A stretch of 64,000 nt of DNA from Comamonadaceae bacterium (GCA_027490925.1 JAIXXF010000039.1:38128-102127), one strand, 5' to 3'. Positions 26,688 to 36,676 are shown, numbered from the stretch's first letter. Numbers and translations are program-made. The notes: generated by a model not told the origin, from the sequence alone.

Positions 26688-29600
26688 ATGGCGCAGTTCT
26701 TCATCAGCCGGCCCATCTTCGCGTGGGTGATCGCGTTGTTCATCATGGTCATGGGGGGGGTGGCCATCACCCAGTTGCCCGTCTCGCAGTACCCATCGGT
26801 GGCGCCGCCGTCGATCATTGTGTCGGTGGCCTATCCGGGGGCTTCGGCGCAGACGCTGGAGAACAGCGTCATCAGCGTGATCGAGCGCGAGATGAACGGC
26901 TCCCCAGGGCTGATCTACATGGAGTCGGTGGCGCAGGCCGATGGGACGGGTTCCATCACCTTGAGCTTTGAGCCGGGCACCAGCCCCGACCTCGCACAGG
27001 TGGATGTTCAGAACCGACTGGGCAGGGCATCGCCGCGCTTGCCACAGGCGGTGACACAGCAAGGCGTGAGGGTGGACAAGGCTCGGTCCAACTTTTTGCT
27101 GTTCACCATCTTGTCGAGCAACAACCCGGCTTTCGACCCGGTGGCGCTGGGCGACTACGCCGCGCGCAACGTATTGCCCGAAATCCAGAGGGTGTCTGGC
27201 GTGGGCCAAGCGCAGCTGTTTGGCACCGAGCGTGCCATGCGCATTTGGATCGATCCAGCCAAGTTGGTGGGCTATCGGCTGTCGTCTGCCGACGTGACCG
27301 CGGCCATCGCGGGGCAGAACGCCCAGGTCGCCTCAGGCACGATAGGCGATCTGCCCAACGTGCCAGGGCAATCGATCTTCGCCACCGTGGTGGTGCAGGG
27401 CCAGCTCGCCTCGACCGAGCAGTTCGGCAACATCGTGTTGCGTGCCAACGCCGACGGTTCCAGCGTGCGGCTCAAAGACGTGGCGCGTGTTGAGTTGGGG
27501 GCCCAGTCGTACAGCCCGCAGGCCCGCTTGAACGGCCAGCCGTCCACCGGCATCGGTGTGCAGTTGTCGCCCACGGGCAATGCCCTGGCCACCGCCAGCG
27601 CCATCAAAAAGCGATTGGACGAGCTCTCCCGCTATTTCCCCGAGGGTGTGCAGGCGACCATCCCGTACGACAGCTCTAAGTTCGTCAAGATCTCCATCGG
27701 GCAGGTGGTGGAAACCTTGGTCGAAGCGGTGGTTTTGGTGTTCCTGGTGATGTTCTTGTTCCTGCAGAACTTCCGCTACACCATCATTCCCACCCTGGTG
27801 GTGCCCATCACCTTGCTTGGCACCTTTGCAGTGCTGCTGGCCACTGGCTTCTCCATCAACGTGCTGACCATGTTTGGCATGGTGCTGGTGATCGGGATTG
27901 TGGTGGACGACGCGATCGTGGTTGTGGAGAACGTCGAACGCATCATGAGCGAAGAGGGACTGTCGCCGCTGGCAGCCACGCGAAAGGCGATGGGTCAGAT
28001 CTCGGGCGCGATCATCGGGGTGACCGTGGTGCTGGTGTCGGTGTTCGTGCCGCTCGCGTTCTTCAGTGGGGCCATTGGCAATATCTACCGGCAATTCTCG
28101 GTGGTCATGGTGACCGCGATCGTGTTTTCGGCGTTCATGGCCTTGTCACTCACGCCTGCCTTGTGCGCGACCCTGCTCAAGCCAGTGAAGGCCGGGCACC
28201 AGCATGCCAAGACGGGATTTCTCGGCTGGTTCAACCGGGGCTTTTCTCGCACCGCCAAAAGCTATGAAGGCTGGGTGGCGCGGGCCCTGAACAAGGTGTG
28301 GCGTTATCTGGCGATCTACACCGCCATCGTCGCAGCGGTGGTGGTGATGTTTGGCCGTTTGCCCACGTCTTTTCTGCCGAACGAGGACCAGGGCAACATC
28401 TTGGTCAACGTGCAGCTACCGCCTGGCGCCACGGTGAATCGCACCCGCGAGGTCATGAAACAGGTGGAAGACTACATGCTGCAGCAGCCCCAGGTGCAAA
28501 GCATTGTGAGTGTGCTGGGTTTCAGCTTCGCAGGCACTGGCCAGAACGCAGCGCTGGGCTTTGTGACGCTCAAAGACTGGGACCAGCGCCCAGGCCCTGA
28601 GAACAGTGCGCAGTCGTTGGTCGGCCGGGCTTTTGGTGCCCTGGGCGGCATTCGGGATGCGTTCATCTTCCCGGTCAGCCCGCCGCCGATCCCTGAACTG
28701 GGTCGGGCCAACGGCTTCGCGTTCCGTTTGCAAGACCGGGGCGGCAACGGTCGCGAGGCGCTGCTCGCCGCGCGCAACCAGTTGCTGGGCATGGCGGCCA
28801 AAAGCCCGCTGCTGACGGCGGTTCGGCCAGATGGTTTGGAGGACGCTGCCCAGCTGCGGCTGAACATCGACCGTGAGAAAGCCAGCGCGCTCGGCGTGCC
28901 GTTCAGCGCCATCAACGCGGCACTGTCCACCGCCCTGGGGTCGGCCTACGTGAATGATTTCCCCAATGCAGGTCGCCTGCAGCGGGTGGTGGTGCAGGCC
29001 GACGCACCGTACCGGATGCAGCCCGACGACCTGCTGCGCATCCACGCGCTGAATACGGTCGGGCAACCGGTGCCGCTGTCCGCCTTTGCGAGCACCGAGT
29101 GGGTGACCGGCCCGATGCAAACCGTGCGTTACAACGGCTACCCGACCATGCGCATCGCAGGCGAACCGGCCAAAGGCGTGAGCAGTGGGGCGGCCATCGC
29201 CGAAATGGAGCGCCTGGCGGCGCAACTGCCACCCGGCTTTGCTTACGAATGGACCGGTCAGACGCGCGAGGAGAAGCTCTCCGGCGCCACGGCGTTCATC
29301 TTGTTCGGTTTTTCGCTGCTGGCGGTGTTCTTGTGCTTGGCGGCGCTCTATGAGAGTTGGACCATCCCGCTGGCGGTGGTCTTGGTGGTGCCGCTGGGTG
29401 TGCTGGGCGTGCTGTTGGGCGCCCACTTCAGGGGGCTGGAGAACGATGTGTATTTCAAGGTCGGCCTGATCACCATCATCGGTCTGGCGGCGAAGAACGC
29501 GGTGCTGATCATCGAGTTCGCCAAGGAACTGCAAGAAAGCGGAAAGGGTTTGGTCCCGGCGGTGCTGGAAGCGGCACACCTGCGCTTCCGCCCCATCTTA

Positions 29601-29834
29601 ATGACCTCGCTGGCGTTCATCCTGGGGGTGCTGCCGTTGGTGCTGGCCAGCGGTGCAGGGTCGGCCAGCCAGCGTGCGATCGGCACCGGCGTGATGGGCG
29701 GCATGGTCACCGCCACCGTCTTGGCGGTGTTCTTCGTGCCGCTGTTTTTTGTCGTTGTGCGCCGTATTTTCAAAGGGCGAGCGCCGGTGGACCCCGGCGA
29801 GACTCCACCACCAGAAGGAGCCGCGCATGTCTGA
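26688..29834 (+). CDS. RND multidrug efflux pump (AcrB/MexB/TtgB, HAE1 family)
   Basis: 1048 residues, the standard length. Starts MAQFFISRPIFAWVIAL. The proton-relay Asp pair is in GIVVDDAIVVVENVER (helix 4) and the relay Lys in GLAAKNAVLIIEF (helix 10). Large periplasmic porter loops follow helices 1 and 7. It exports hydrophobic drugs, dyes or solvents using the proton gradient. The downstream outer-membrane gene overlaps its end by eight bases. Confidence 0.96.
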   Translation: MAQFFISRPIFAWVIALFIMVMGGVAITQLPVSQYPSVAPPSIIVSVAYPGASAQTLENSVISVIEREMNGSPGLIYMESVAQADGTGSITLSFEPGTSPDLAQVDVQNRLGRASPRLPQAVTQQGVRVDKARSNFLLFTILSSNNPAFDPVALGDYAARNVLPEIQRVSGVGQAQLFGTERAMRIWIDPAKLVGYRLSSADVTAAIAGQNAQVASGTIGDLPNVPGQSIFATVVVQGQLASTEQFGNIVLRANADGSSVRLKDVARVELGAQSYSPQARLNGQPSTGIGVQLSPTGNALATASAIKKRLDELSRYFPEGVQATIPYDSSKFVKISIGQVVETLVEAVVLVFLVMFLFLQNFRYTIIPTLVVPITLLGTFAVLLATGFSINVLTMFGMVLVIGIVVDDAIVVVENVERIMSEEGLSPLAATRKAMGQISGAIIGVTVVLVSVFVPLAFFSGAIGNIYRQFSVVMVTAIVFSAFMALSLTPALCATLLKPVKAGHQHAKTGFLGWFNRGFSRTAKSYEGWVARALNKVWRYLAIYTAIVAAVVVMFGRLPTSFLPNEDQGNILVNVQLPPGATVNRTREVMKQVEDYMLQQPQVQSIVSVLGFSFAGTGQNAALGFVTLKDWDQRPGPENSAQSLVGRAFGALGGIRDAFIFPVSPPPIPELGRANGFAFRLQDRGGNGREALLAARNQLLGMAAKSPLLTAVRPDGLEDAAQLRLNIDREKASALGVPFSAINAALSTALGSAYVNDFPNAGRLQRVVVQADAPYRMQPDDLLRIHALNTVGQPVPLSAFASTEWVTGPMQTVRYNGYPTMRIAGEPAKGVSSGAAIAEMERLAAQLPPGFAYEWTGQTREEKLSGATAFILFGFSLLAVFLCLAALYESWTIPLAVVLVVPLGVLGVLLGAHFRGLENDVYFKVGLITIIGLAAKNAVLIIEFAKELQESGKGLVPAVLEAAHLRFRPILMTSLAFILGVLPLVLASGAGSASQRAIGTGVMGGMVTATVLAVFFVPLFFVVVRRIFKGRAPVDPGETPPPEGAAHV

Positions 29835-31395
29835 GCGCCCGTTCACTTTCGCGGCCCGTGGCGGGGCCTTGACCAGGGGCGGTCTCGCCGCAGTGGCCAC
29901 ATCGCTGTTGGGGGCATGTGCACTCATGCCCGACCACCAGCGACCCGACATGCCGGTGGCCCCGGCCTACTCCATCGCGGCGGCCACGGCCTCGGCGCAG
30001 CCGGTGGCCGACCTTGCGTGGCAGGACTTTTTCACCGATCCGGCGCTTCGGCGCTTGATTGACCTAGCCTTGGCGAACAACCGCGACCTCCGACTTGCGG
30101 TGCTGAACATCGAGCAGGCGCGGGCGCAGTTCCAGGTCCGTCAGGCCGACCAGTTCCCTGCGCTCAGCTTGGGAGCCAGCGGGTCTCGCGCACCGGTGGC
30201 GCCGCGCGCCAGCAGCACGAACAGCGACACAGCTGGCACGGCGAATACCACAGTGACCTCCTACAACGTGGGCTTGGTGGCGTCGGCCTATGAGTTGGAT
30301 TTGTTCGGTCGTGTGGCCAGCCTGAAAGAGGTGGCGTTGTCGCAATACCTGGCGACCGAGGAAAGCCGCAAGGCCGTACAGATCGGTTTGGTCGCTGCGG
30401 TGGCCAACGCCTACCTGAATGTGTTGGGCGACGCGGCGCAGACCGACGTGTTGCGCCAAACGCTGGACACTCGGGAAGCGTCGCTGCGTTTGATCCAACT
30501 GCGGGTGAACCACGGCATTGCGTCCGAGCTGGACCTCCACGCGGCGCAGTCGCTCACCGAAGCCGCCCGTGCGGCTTTGGCCCAGCTCACACGGCAAAGG
30601 GTACTGGACGTCAATGCGCTCACCCTGCTGGTGGGACAACCCTTGCCTGCTGGGCTGTTGCCCGGCGAGCCGCCCGAGGCAGTGTCGGTGCAGATGTCCA
30701 CCCAGGCGGCCACGGGGTCGGCCACACAGTCGCTTGAAGGGGCGGTGTGGATGGCTGAGCTGCCTGCAGGCTTGCCGTCAGAGCTCTTGACGCAACGGCC
30801 CGACATCCGTGCGGCCGAGCAGCAGTTGCGGGCCGCCAACGCGAACATCGGCGCCGCGCGGGCCGCGTTCTTCCCGCGCATCGCCCTGACAACGGCCTAC
30901 GGCAGCACCAGCAACGAGCTCGCGGGCCTTTTCAACGCGGGCACTTTTGGCTGGACGTTCGCCCCACAGTTGACGCTGCCTCTGTTCGATGCGGGCCGCA
31001 ACCGCGCCAACTTGGCGGTGGCCGAGGTGAACAAAGACATCGCGGTGGCTCAGTACGACAAAGCCATCCAAACCGCGTTCCGCGAGGTGGCCGACGCGTT
31101 GGGGGGCCGTACTGCATTGGAGGCGCAAGTCCGCGCGCAAACGGCCCAGGCCAAGGCCGAGGCGGCACGCTACCAACTGGCCGAATTGCGTTACCGCCAT
31201 GGCGTCGCAAGCTTCTTGGATGCCCTGGACGCACAACGCTCGCTGCTGGCGATTCGCCTGACGGTGTTGCAAACGCGTTTGCTACAGATGCAAAACCAGG
31301 TCGCGCTGTACCGGGCGCTGGGTGGCGGTTGGCGCACGGCCAGTGCCGAGCGTGAGCCGGTGACACAGCCACCTGCTGCACCTTCAGTGCGGTGA
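29827..31395 (+). CDS. Outer-membrane efflux lipoprotein (OprM/TtgC, NodT family)
   Basis: 522 residues from ATG 29827. Signal ends at LLGAC (lipidation Cys), followed by the typical RPDMPVAPAY start of the mature protein. Two outer-membrane efflux repeats are visible: WQDFFTDPALRRLIDLALAN and RPDIRAAEQQLRAANANIG. It forms the trimeric channel-tunnel for the upstream pump. Its last residues are a Pro-rich tail. No clear terminator follows; a copy of the dispersed repeat sits just downstream. Confidence 0.94.
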   Translation: MSERPFTFAARGGALTRGGLAAVATSLLGACALMPDHQRPDMPVAPAYSIAAATASAQPVADLAWQDFFTDPALRRLIDLALANNRDLRLAVLNIEQARAQFQVRQADQFPALSLGASGSRAPVAPRASSTNSDTAGTANTTVTSYNVGLVASAYELDLFGRVASLKEVALSQYLATEESRKAVQIGLVAAVANAYLNVLGDAAQTDVLRQTLDTREASLRLIQLRVNHGIASELDLHAAQSLTEAARAALAQLTRQRVLDVNALTLLVGQPLPAGLLPGEPPEAVSVQMSTQAATGSATQSLEGAVWMAELPAGLPSELLTQRPDIRAAEQQLRAANANIGAARAAFFPRIALTTAYGSTSNELAGLFNAGTFGWTFAPQLTLPLFDAGRNRANLAVAEVNKDIAVAQYDKAIQTAFREVADALGGRTALEAQVRAQTAQAKAEAARYQLAELRYRHGVASFLDALDAQRSLLAIRLTVLQTRLLQMQNQVALYRALGGGWRTASAEREPVTQPPAAPSVR

Positions 31396-31401
31396 GTCGT
31401 C

Positions 31402-31445
31402 AAAAAAGATAGCAACCAGCATTGGCGCAGCGGGGCCTCAGGCCA
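31402..31445 (+). repeat. Copy of the dispersed Comamonadaceae-type repeat
   Basis: AAAAAAGATAGCAACCAGC followed by a GCGCAGCGGGGCCTCAGGCC-like end resembles the other copies in this window. It lies in the 209-base spacer (31396-31604) between the convergent efflux operon and GST gene; the rest of that spacer shows no gene. Confidence 0.5.
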
Positions 31446-31604
31446 TAAAGCATCGGTGAAGTCGTCTGTTGCCGGTGGTCTGCCGCTTGTGGGTCGATTT
31501 TTGGGTTGCCTTCAAGCCCAGCCTTGTTCTGCGCACAGCCAACGTCGGCGGGCCCAGGGATCCCGCGCTGTGCGGGCGGGGGGTCCACGCCGGTTCGACC
31601 GCTT

Positions 31605-32279
31605 TCAGCCGGCGGCGTAGTCGTAGGGGCCGCCTGCCGCCAGCGCACGCTGGTACGCCGGACGGGCACTGACGCGGGCCAGCCAATCGGCCAACCGCGG
31701 GCGGCCATGTTTCAGGTTGGCACGGGCGGCGGCCGCTTCCAGCGGGAAGCTCAACTGAATGTCGGCGGCGCTGAAGGCTGGCCCGGCGAACCAGTCGCGC
31801 TGGGCCAGTTCAGCCTCCATGAAGTCCAGGTGCTGCTTGATTTGCGGCAAGATGAACTGTGACTTCGCTTGGGCAGAGATTGCTTTGGCGATGGGGCGAA
31901 TAAAAAACGGCATGGGTGCGGTCTCAATGGTGTCGAACACAAGCTTGAGCAGCAGGGGAGGCATGGCCGACCCTTCGGCGTAGTGCAGCCAATAGGTGTA
32001 GCGCAGGTGCTCGGGCGTTCCGGGTGCAGGCGCCAGGCGGCCCCCGCCGTGCCGGTTGACCAGGTACTCGACGATCGCGCCCGACTCGGCCACGGTGTGC
32101 TCGCCGTCGGTGATGACCGGTGATTTGCCCAGGGGGTGCACCGCTCTGAGTTCGGGCGGCGCCAGCATGGTTTTGGCGTGGCGTTCGTAGCGTTTCACCG
32201 TGTACGGCAAGTCCAGCTCTTCCAGGAGCCAGAGCACGCGCTGCGAACGGGAGTTGTTGAGGTGGTGGACGGTGATCAT
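31605..32279 (-). CDS. Glutathione S-transferase
   Basis: 224 residues. The N-terminal thioredoxin-like domain has NNSRSQRVLWLLEEL and the glutathione-binding GKSPVITDGEHTVAESGAI (Ser in ESGAI contacts the gamma-glutamyl group). A helical C-terminal domain follows. Substrate unknown. It overlaps the end of the DoxX-like gene by one base (TGATG), so the two form an operon. Confidence 0.92.
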   Translation of the reverse strand: MITVHHLNNSRSQRVLWLLEELDLPYTVKRYERHAKTMLAPPELRAVHPLGKSPVITDGEHTVAESGAIVEYLVNRHGGGRLAPAPGTPEHLRYTYWLHYAEGSAMPPLLLKLVFDTIETAPMPFFIRPIAKAISAQAKSQFILPQIKQHLDFMEAELAQRDWFAGPAFSAADIQLSFPLEAAAARANLKHGRPRLADWLARVSARPAYQRALAAGGPYDYAAG

Positions 32280-32707
32280 CAGAGGTTCCTGTCAGCGAAA
32301 CGGTTGGGGCGGGCCACAGCGCTGAGCGTGCTCCACCAAATCCAGGCCAGGGCAGCGGCCTGCAGGGGCAGCCGCAGCCACAGCAGCAGCGCCGGAAATT
32401 GCGGGAACAGCGCCGGGTTGAGTGCCATGTGCAGGTTGGCAGGGAACACCGCCAGGCACAGCGCCATCAGCCCCCAGCCGCCCCAGACTTGTGTGCGACG
32501 AAAGAGCACCATCGCCCCCAGGGCCACCTCGGCCACACCGCTGAGCCACACCAGTTCCAAGTGCCAGGGCAGCCAAGGCGGCATGATCGCCACGTAAAAC
32601 GCGGTGTTGAGGAAATGGTTGGCTCCGGCCAACATGAAAAACACCCCCAGCACTCGGCGGGCCAGGGACCGCGCGCGGCGGTGGGAACGGGCAGGGGCTT
32701 GGGACAT
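32279..32707 (-). CDS. DoxX-like small membrane protein
   Basis: 142 residues from ATG 32707 with about four hydrophobic segments. FFMLAGANHFLNTAFYVAIM, LPWHLELVWLSGVAEVALG and the PANLHMALNP block are typical of DoxX-related membrane proteins. The N terminus is Arg-rich. Function unknown; the partner GST gene suggests a redox or detoxification setting. Confidence 0.8.
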   Translation of the reverse strand: MSQAPARSHRRARSLARRVLGVFFMLAGANHFLNTAFYVAIMPPWLPWHLELVWLSGVAEVALGAMVLFRRTQVWGGWGLMALCLAVFPANLHMALNPALFPQFPALLLWLRLPLQAAALAWIWWSTLSAVARPNRFADRNL

Positions 32708-32733
32708 TAGGAACAACATTCAGGCGCAGGGCT

Positions 32734-33090
32734 TCAGACGCCAGGGCGCACGTCGTTTTTGGGGCTGGGGCCGTACGCGTTGGTCCCGGGGTCACTGTCC
32801 AGCACGGCGAAGTAAATCAGCAGCAGCCCCAAGATCGGCACCAGACCGATCAGCAGCCACCAGCCCGTGCGGCCGGTATCGTGAAGGCGGCGCACGCCCA
32901 CGGCCACGCTGGGCAGCAGCATGGCGAGCACGAACAATTTACCCAGCAGATCCATGCCCAGCAGGCGGTCCAGCAGACCCAGCCCGATGAAGATCAGCAG
33001 GTAGATCAAAAAGAAGAACCAGTACTCCTTGCGGCGGGCTCGGCCGCTGAACGTGGCGTACTGTCGAAGGGCGATCAAAAACCAGTTCAT
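32734..33090 (-). CDS. DUF805 family inner-membrane protein
   Basis: 118 residues from ATG 33090; longer upstream frames are not supported. Hallmarks are FSGRARRKEYWFFFLIY at the start, three or four membrane helices and RLHDTGRTGWWLL. The tail DSDPGTNAYGPSPK is also typical. Function unknown. No close operon partner. Confidence 0.9.
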   Translation of the reverse strand: MNWFLIALRQYATFSGRARRKEYWFFFLIYLLIFIGLGLLDRLLGMDLLGKLFVLAMLLPSVAVGVRRLHDTGRTGWWLLIGLVPILGLLLIYFAVLDSDPGTNAYGPSPKNDVRPGV

Positions 33091-33304
33091 GGCGTTTCCA
33101 AGGCGAACGATGACAGCAGCAACTGTATACGGTGTGACGGGCTGCACACTTGACGCGAATGGTGCCAACAAATGGCCCCTAAAGCCCGTTCTGAGGCAGC
33201 ACAAAAGCGCCACAAGCGGGCGAGGGAGGCGCACACTCGGGGGGTGTGGGCGCCTGGGGCGCTGGTTCGGGGTTTCGGGTGTGCCCACCGCTCCGGAGAG
33301 CGCC

Positions 33305-33727
33305 ATGAAGATCGTGTTTGCGGCCGATGGCAGTTCCTTCACCAAAAAGGCTTTGGCCCACCTGGTGACCCACCAGGCAGGGTGGGCCCACGATACAGAG
33401 GCGGTGGTGGTCCATGTGCAGCCGCCGCTGCCAGACCCCATCAAACGCACTTTGGGCAAGGCCGATGCGTTGGCCTTCTATGCGGAAGAAAGTGAGAAAG
33501 TGCTCAGGCCGATCCGGCGCTTTCTGGACCGCCATGGCTGGCGGTACCGGTGCGAGCCGCTGGTGGGTGCACCCGCCAAAGAGATCGTGCGCATCGCCCG
33601 CGAGGAGCGGGCCGATCTGGTGGTCATGGGCACCCACGGGCACAGCTGGCTGGGCGCGGCGGTGATGGGCAGTGTGGCCCAGCGGGTGGTGGCCGAGAGC
33701 GACGTGCCTGTGCTGCTGGTGAAGTGA
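33305..33727 (+). CDS. Universal stress protein (UspA family)
   Basis: 140 residues. Starts KIVFAADGSSFTKKAL; the ATP-binding loop is GTHGHSWLGAAVMGSVAQRV (G-x2-G-x8-G-S). Ends in the usual DVPVLLVK. Probably an ATP-binding stress protein of the cytoplasm. It faces murI convergently with a 21-base gap. Confidence 0.93.
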   Translation: MKIVFAADGSSFTKKALAHLVTHQAGWAHDTEAVVVHVQPPLPDPIKRTLGKADALAFYAEESEKVLRPIRRFLDRHGWRYRCEPLVGAPAKEIVRIAREERADLVVMGTHGHSWLGAAVMGSVAQRVVAESDVPVLLVK

Positions 33728-33748
33728 ATTCCGCCGGGGTGGACGGGC

Positions 33749-34630
33749 TCAGTGGGCCGCACCCACTTCGGTGTGGCTCCCCAGCCAACGCACCAAGGCT
33801 TGTCGCAGATCGCCCGGGTCGCCAGTAGACCAGGCGCTGGTGCGGCCGCCGGGTGGCATGGTGCCACCGGGAAGCGTGCTCCGCAGCAAGCCAGACTGGG
33901 CCAGCACCCGCCGGGTGTGCTGGGCCACAGGCAGGCCCGTTTCGATCAGTCGCACGGTCGGACCGAGCAGATCGCGCAGAACACCCTCGGCGAACGCGTA
34001 GTGGGTGCAACCCAGTACCAAGGTGTCAATGTCGCCGATTTCTTGACCGAAAAATCCGGTAGCCCTCGTGTATTCAAGGCACAGTGCTTCAATTTTAGGA
34101 GTGTCGAACCGCTCGATCGCGTCCGCCAGACCGTCGCACGCTTGCAAAGTGAAGTTCGCCTGGGGCGTGAGCGAGGCGAGCAGCGCCTGGAACTTGGCGC
34201 TGCCCAGCGTGCCGCGGGTCGCCATCACGCCGATGTGCCGTGTCCGGCTCAGCGCCACGGCAGGCTTGAGTGCAGGCTCCACCCCCACAATGGGCAACGC
34301 TGGGAATTCCGCGCGCAGCAGGTCGATGGCGGCGGCGGTGGCGGTGTTGCAGGCCACCACCAGGGCCTTGGCACGGTGGCGGGCCACCAGCTGCTGGGCC
34401 ATGGCGCGCGACCGGGTCACCACATGCGCTGGATCGCGCTCGCCGTAGGGCGCATGGCCGCTGTCGGCCAGGTACACAAAGTCTTCATGGGGCAGCTCGG
34501 CGCGCAGGGCGCGCAGGATGCTCAGACCACCAACCCCGCTGTCGAACACCCCTACCGGTCCAGAGGCATGGGGTGGGGCAGCGCTGTCGGCACGGTGGGC
34601 GGTCTGAACAACCACGGGGTCAGGACCCAT
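33749..34630 (-). CDS. murI: Glutamate racemase with a repeat-derived segment
   Basis: 293 residues. Interconverts L- and D-glutamate for peptidoglycan. The two catalytic Cys are in VVACNTATAAA and VLGCTHYAF, and the N-terminal GVFDSGVGGLSILRAL is diagnostic. Residues ~177-194 (TPKIEALCLEYTRATGFF) are encoded by a sequence resembling the dispersed repeat (separate entry) without breaking the frame. The C-terminal ~45 residues are Ser/Gly/Pro-rich. Confidence 0.95.
   Translation of the reverse strand: MGPDPVVVQTAHRADSAAPPHASGPVGVFDSGVGGLSILRALRAELPHEDFVYLADSGHAPYGERDPAHVVTRSRAMAQQLVARHRAKALVVACNTATAAAIDLLRAEFPALPIVGVEPALKPAVALSRTRHIGVMATRGTLGSAKFQALLASLTPQANFTLQACDGLADAIERFDTPKIEALCLEYTRATGFFGQEIGDIDTLVLGCTHYAFAEGVLRDLLGPTVRLIETGLPVAQHTRRVLAQSGLLRSTLPGGTMPPGGRTSAWSTGDPGDLRQALVRWLGSHTEVGAAH
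34049..34102 (-). repeat. Dispersed repeat embedded in murI
   Basis: Read on the minus strand it runs ACTCCTAAAATTGAAGC ... GAATACACGAGGGCTACC ... GGATTTTTC, the same order of blocks as in Comamonadaceae intergenic repeats that I know. It encodes a stretch between conserved murI motifs. Boundaries approximate. Confidence 0.5.
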
Positions 34631-34764
34631 CCGCTTTGTGTGGGGTCAGGCGGGCTGGCACCACACGCCGCCAGGTCACGTGTGCAGGGCGGCGCTGTTC
34701 AGACACCGGGCTGATCGACACATAGGTACCAAACGCAGGCACGGCGTTGACCTCGGCCGGTGGT

Positions 34765-36318
34765 TCAGCCCGCGGTGACAGCGATGTTCTTGAACTCGCC
34801 GGTGGCGATTCTTTTTTGCCATTCGGCCGGGCCGGTGATGTGGGCACTGGTGCCGCCTGAGTCCACCGCCACGGTGACGGGCATGTCCACCACGTCGAAT
34901 TCATAAATGGCCTCCATACCCAGGTCGGCAAAGCCCAGCACCTTGGCGCTTTTGATCGCTTTGGACACCAAGTATGCCGCGCCGCCCACCGCCATGAGGT
35001 AGGCGCTCTGGTGGTTTTTGATGGCCTCGATCGCGACCGGGCCGCGCTCGGCCTTGCCCACCATCGCGATCAGGCCCGTTTGCGCCAGCATCATTTCGGT
35101 GAACTTGTCCATGCGGGTCGCAGTGGTGGGGCCAGCTGGGCCGACCGCCTCGCCCTTGACCGGGTCGACTGGACCCACGTAGTAGATCACGCGGTTGGTG
35201 AAGTCCACTGGCAGCTTCTCGCCCTTGGCCAGCATGTCGGCGATGCGTTTGTGCGCGGCGTCTCGCCCAGTGAGCATCTTGCCGTTGAGCAGCAGCGTGT
35301 CGCCCGGCTTCCAGCTCGCCACCTCGGCCTTGGTGAGGGTGTCGAGGTTGACTTTCTTGCTCTTGTTGTAGTCGGGCGCCCAGTTCACATTGGGCCAAAG
35401 GTCTAGGCTGGGCGGGTCCAGGTAGACCGGGCCGGAGCCGTCCATCACGAAGTGCGCGTGGCGTGTGGCGGCGCAGTTGGGGATCATGGCCACTGGCTTA
35501 CTGGCGGCATGGGTCGGGTACATCTTGATCTTGATGTCCAGCACGGTGGTGAGGCCACCCAGGCCTTGGGCACCAATGCCCAGCGCATTGACCTTTTCAT
35601 ACAGTTCCAGCCGCAGCTCTTCGGTCTTGTCCAGCCTCGCACCGGACGAGGCCTTGGCCTGCAGCGCGTACATGTCGAGGTCGTCCATCAGGCTTTCTTT
35701 GGCCATCAACATGGCCTTTTCCGCCGTGCCACCAATACCGATGCCGAGCATACCCGGTGGGCACCAGCCTGCACCCATCAGGGGCACGGTTTTCAACACC
35801 CAGTCCACCAGGCTGTCGCTGGGGTTGAGCATGACGAACTTGGTCTTGTTTTCGCTTCCGCCGCCTTTGGCTGCGACCGTGACGTCGAGTTTGTCGCCTG
35901 GCACGATCTCGGTGAAGATGACTGCGGGGGTGTTGTCTTTGGTGTTCTTGCGCTCGAATTGCGGGTCTGCCACGACCGACGCGCGCAGGGTGTTGTCGGG
36001 GTGGTTGTAGCCACGGCGCACGCCTTCGTTGATGGCGTCGTCCAAACTTCCAGTGAAGCCCTCGAGCCGCACATCCATGCCAATTTTGAGGAACACGTTG
36101 ACGATGCCGGTGTCTTGGCAAATGGGCCGGTGACCGGTGGCGCTCATTTTGCTGTTGGTCAAGATCTGGGCAATGGCGTCTTTGGCCGCCGGGCTTTGTT
36201 CGCGCTCGTAGGCCCGCGCCAGGTGAGCGATGTAGTCGGCCGGGTGGTAGTAGCTGATGTACTGCAGTGCGGCGGCAATGGACTCGATCAGGTCGGCCTG
36301 GCGGATGGTCGTGGTCAT
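34765..36318 (-). CDS. Fumarate hydratase, class I (iron-sulfur)
   Basis: 517 residues from ATG 36318; the open frame continues 92 codons upstream without support. A one-chain class I enzyme with alpha and beta parts. Likely [4Fe-4S] ligand cysteines lie in RPICQDTGIVN, GAGWCPPGML and IPNCAATRH. The C-terminal part has YYVGPVDPVKGEAVGPAGPT. It hydrates fumarate to malate in the TCA cycle. Oxygen-sensitive cluster expected. A 134-base spacer without a gene separates it from murI downstream. Confidence 0.94.
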   Translation of the reverse strand: MTTTIRQADLIESIAAALQYISYYHPADYIAHLARAYEREQSPAAKDAIAQILTNSKMSATGHRPICQDTGIVNVFLKIGMDVRLEGFTGSLDDAINEGVRRGYNHPDNTLRASVVADPQFERKNTKDNTPAVIFTEIVPGDKLDVTVAAKGGGSENKTKFVMLNPSDSLVDWVLKTVPLMGAGWCPPGMLGIGIGGTAEKAMLMAKESLMDDLDMYALQAKASSGARLDKTEELRLELYEKVNALGIGAQGLGGLTTVLDIKIKMYPTHAASKPVAMIPNCAATRHAHFVMDGSGPVYLDPPSLDLWPNVNWAPDYNKSKKVNLDTLTKAEVASWKPGDTLLLNGKMLTGRDAAHKRIADMLAKGEKLPVDFTNRVIYYVGPVDPVKGEAVGPAGPTTATRMDKFTEMMLAQTGLIAMVGKAERGPVAIEAIKNHQSAYLMAVGGAAYLVSKAIKSAKVLGFADLGMEAIYEFDVVDMPVTVAVDSGGTSAHITGPAEWQKRIATGEFKNIAVTAG

Positions 36319-36676
36319 GGTGAGGTGGGGTGGGTGAAGGTGGTCAAGCGCCGCCATCTTTGCGGCGATGCGCGGTAGGCAGATATTTTGACAGGTCGGC
36401 AAGCGGCACGGCGGGTCTTGCCGAGCACCGCCGTTCAGGTCGACCCAAGGCTCCGACGCCGCCTTGATGGGGCGACCAGACACCGGGGACATTTCCCCAT
36501 TTCCGACCGTCTCACGGCTGCTGGCAATTGGCACATCACCGCAATCGTCCATACGTGGGTGAGCTCCCAGCACCCGGTAACGCGCTTGGCCCATTGCATT
36601 GTCTGCAGCGCATGACCGCCGTGAAATGGCCCAGCGGCATCGGTTTGTTATGCAGCCCGATTCGGACCTCGGGGCT
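36319..36676. other. Spacer between fumarase and YqhA genes
   Basis: 358 bases upstream of the fumarase start and downstream of the yqhA stop (both minus strand). Presumably holds the fumarase promoter. A small GGGGAC-type hairpin (GGGGA / TCCCC near 36489-36504) is the only structure I noticed; no gene is supported. Confidence 0.5.
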
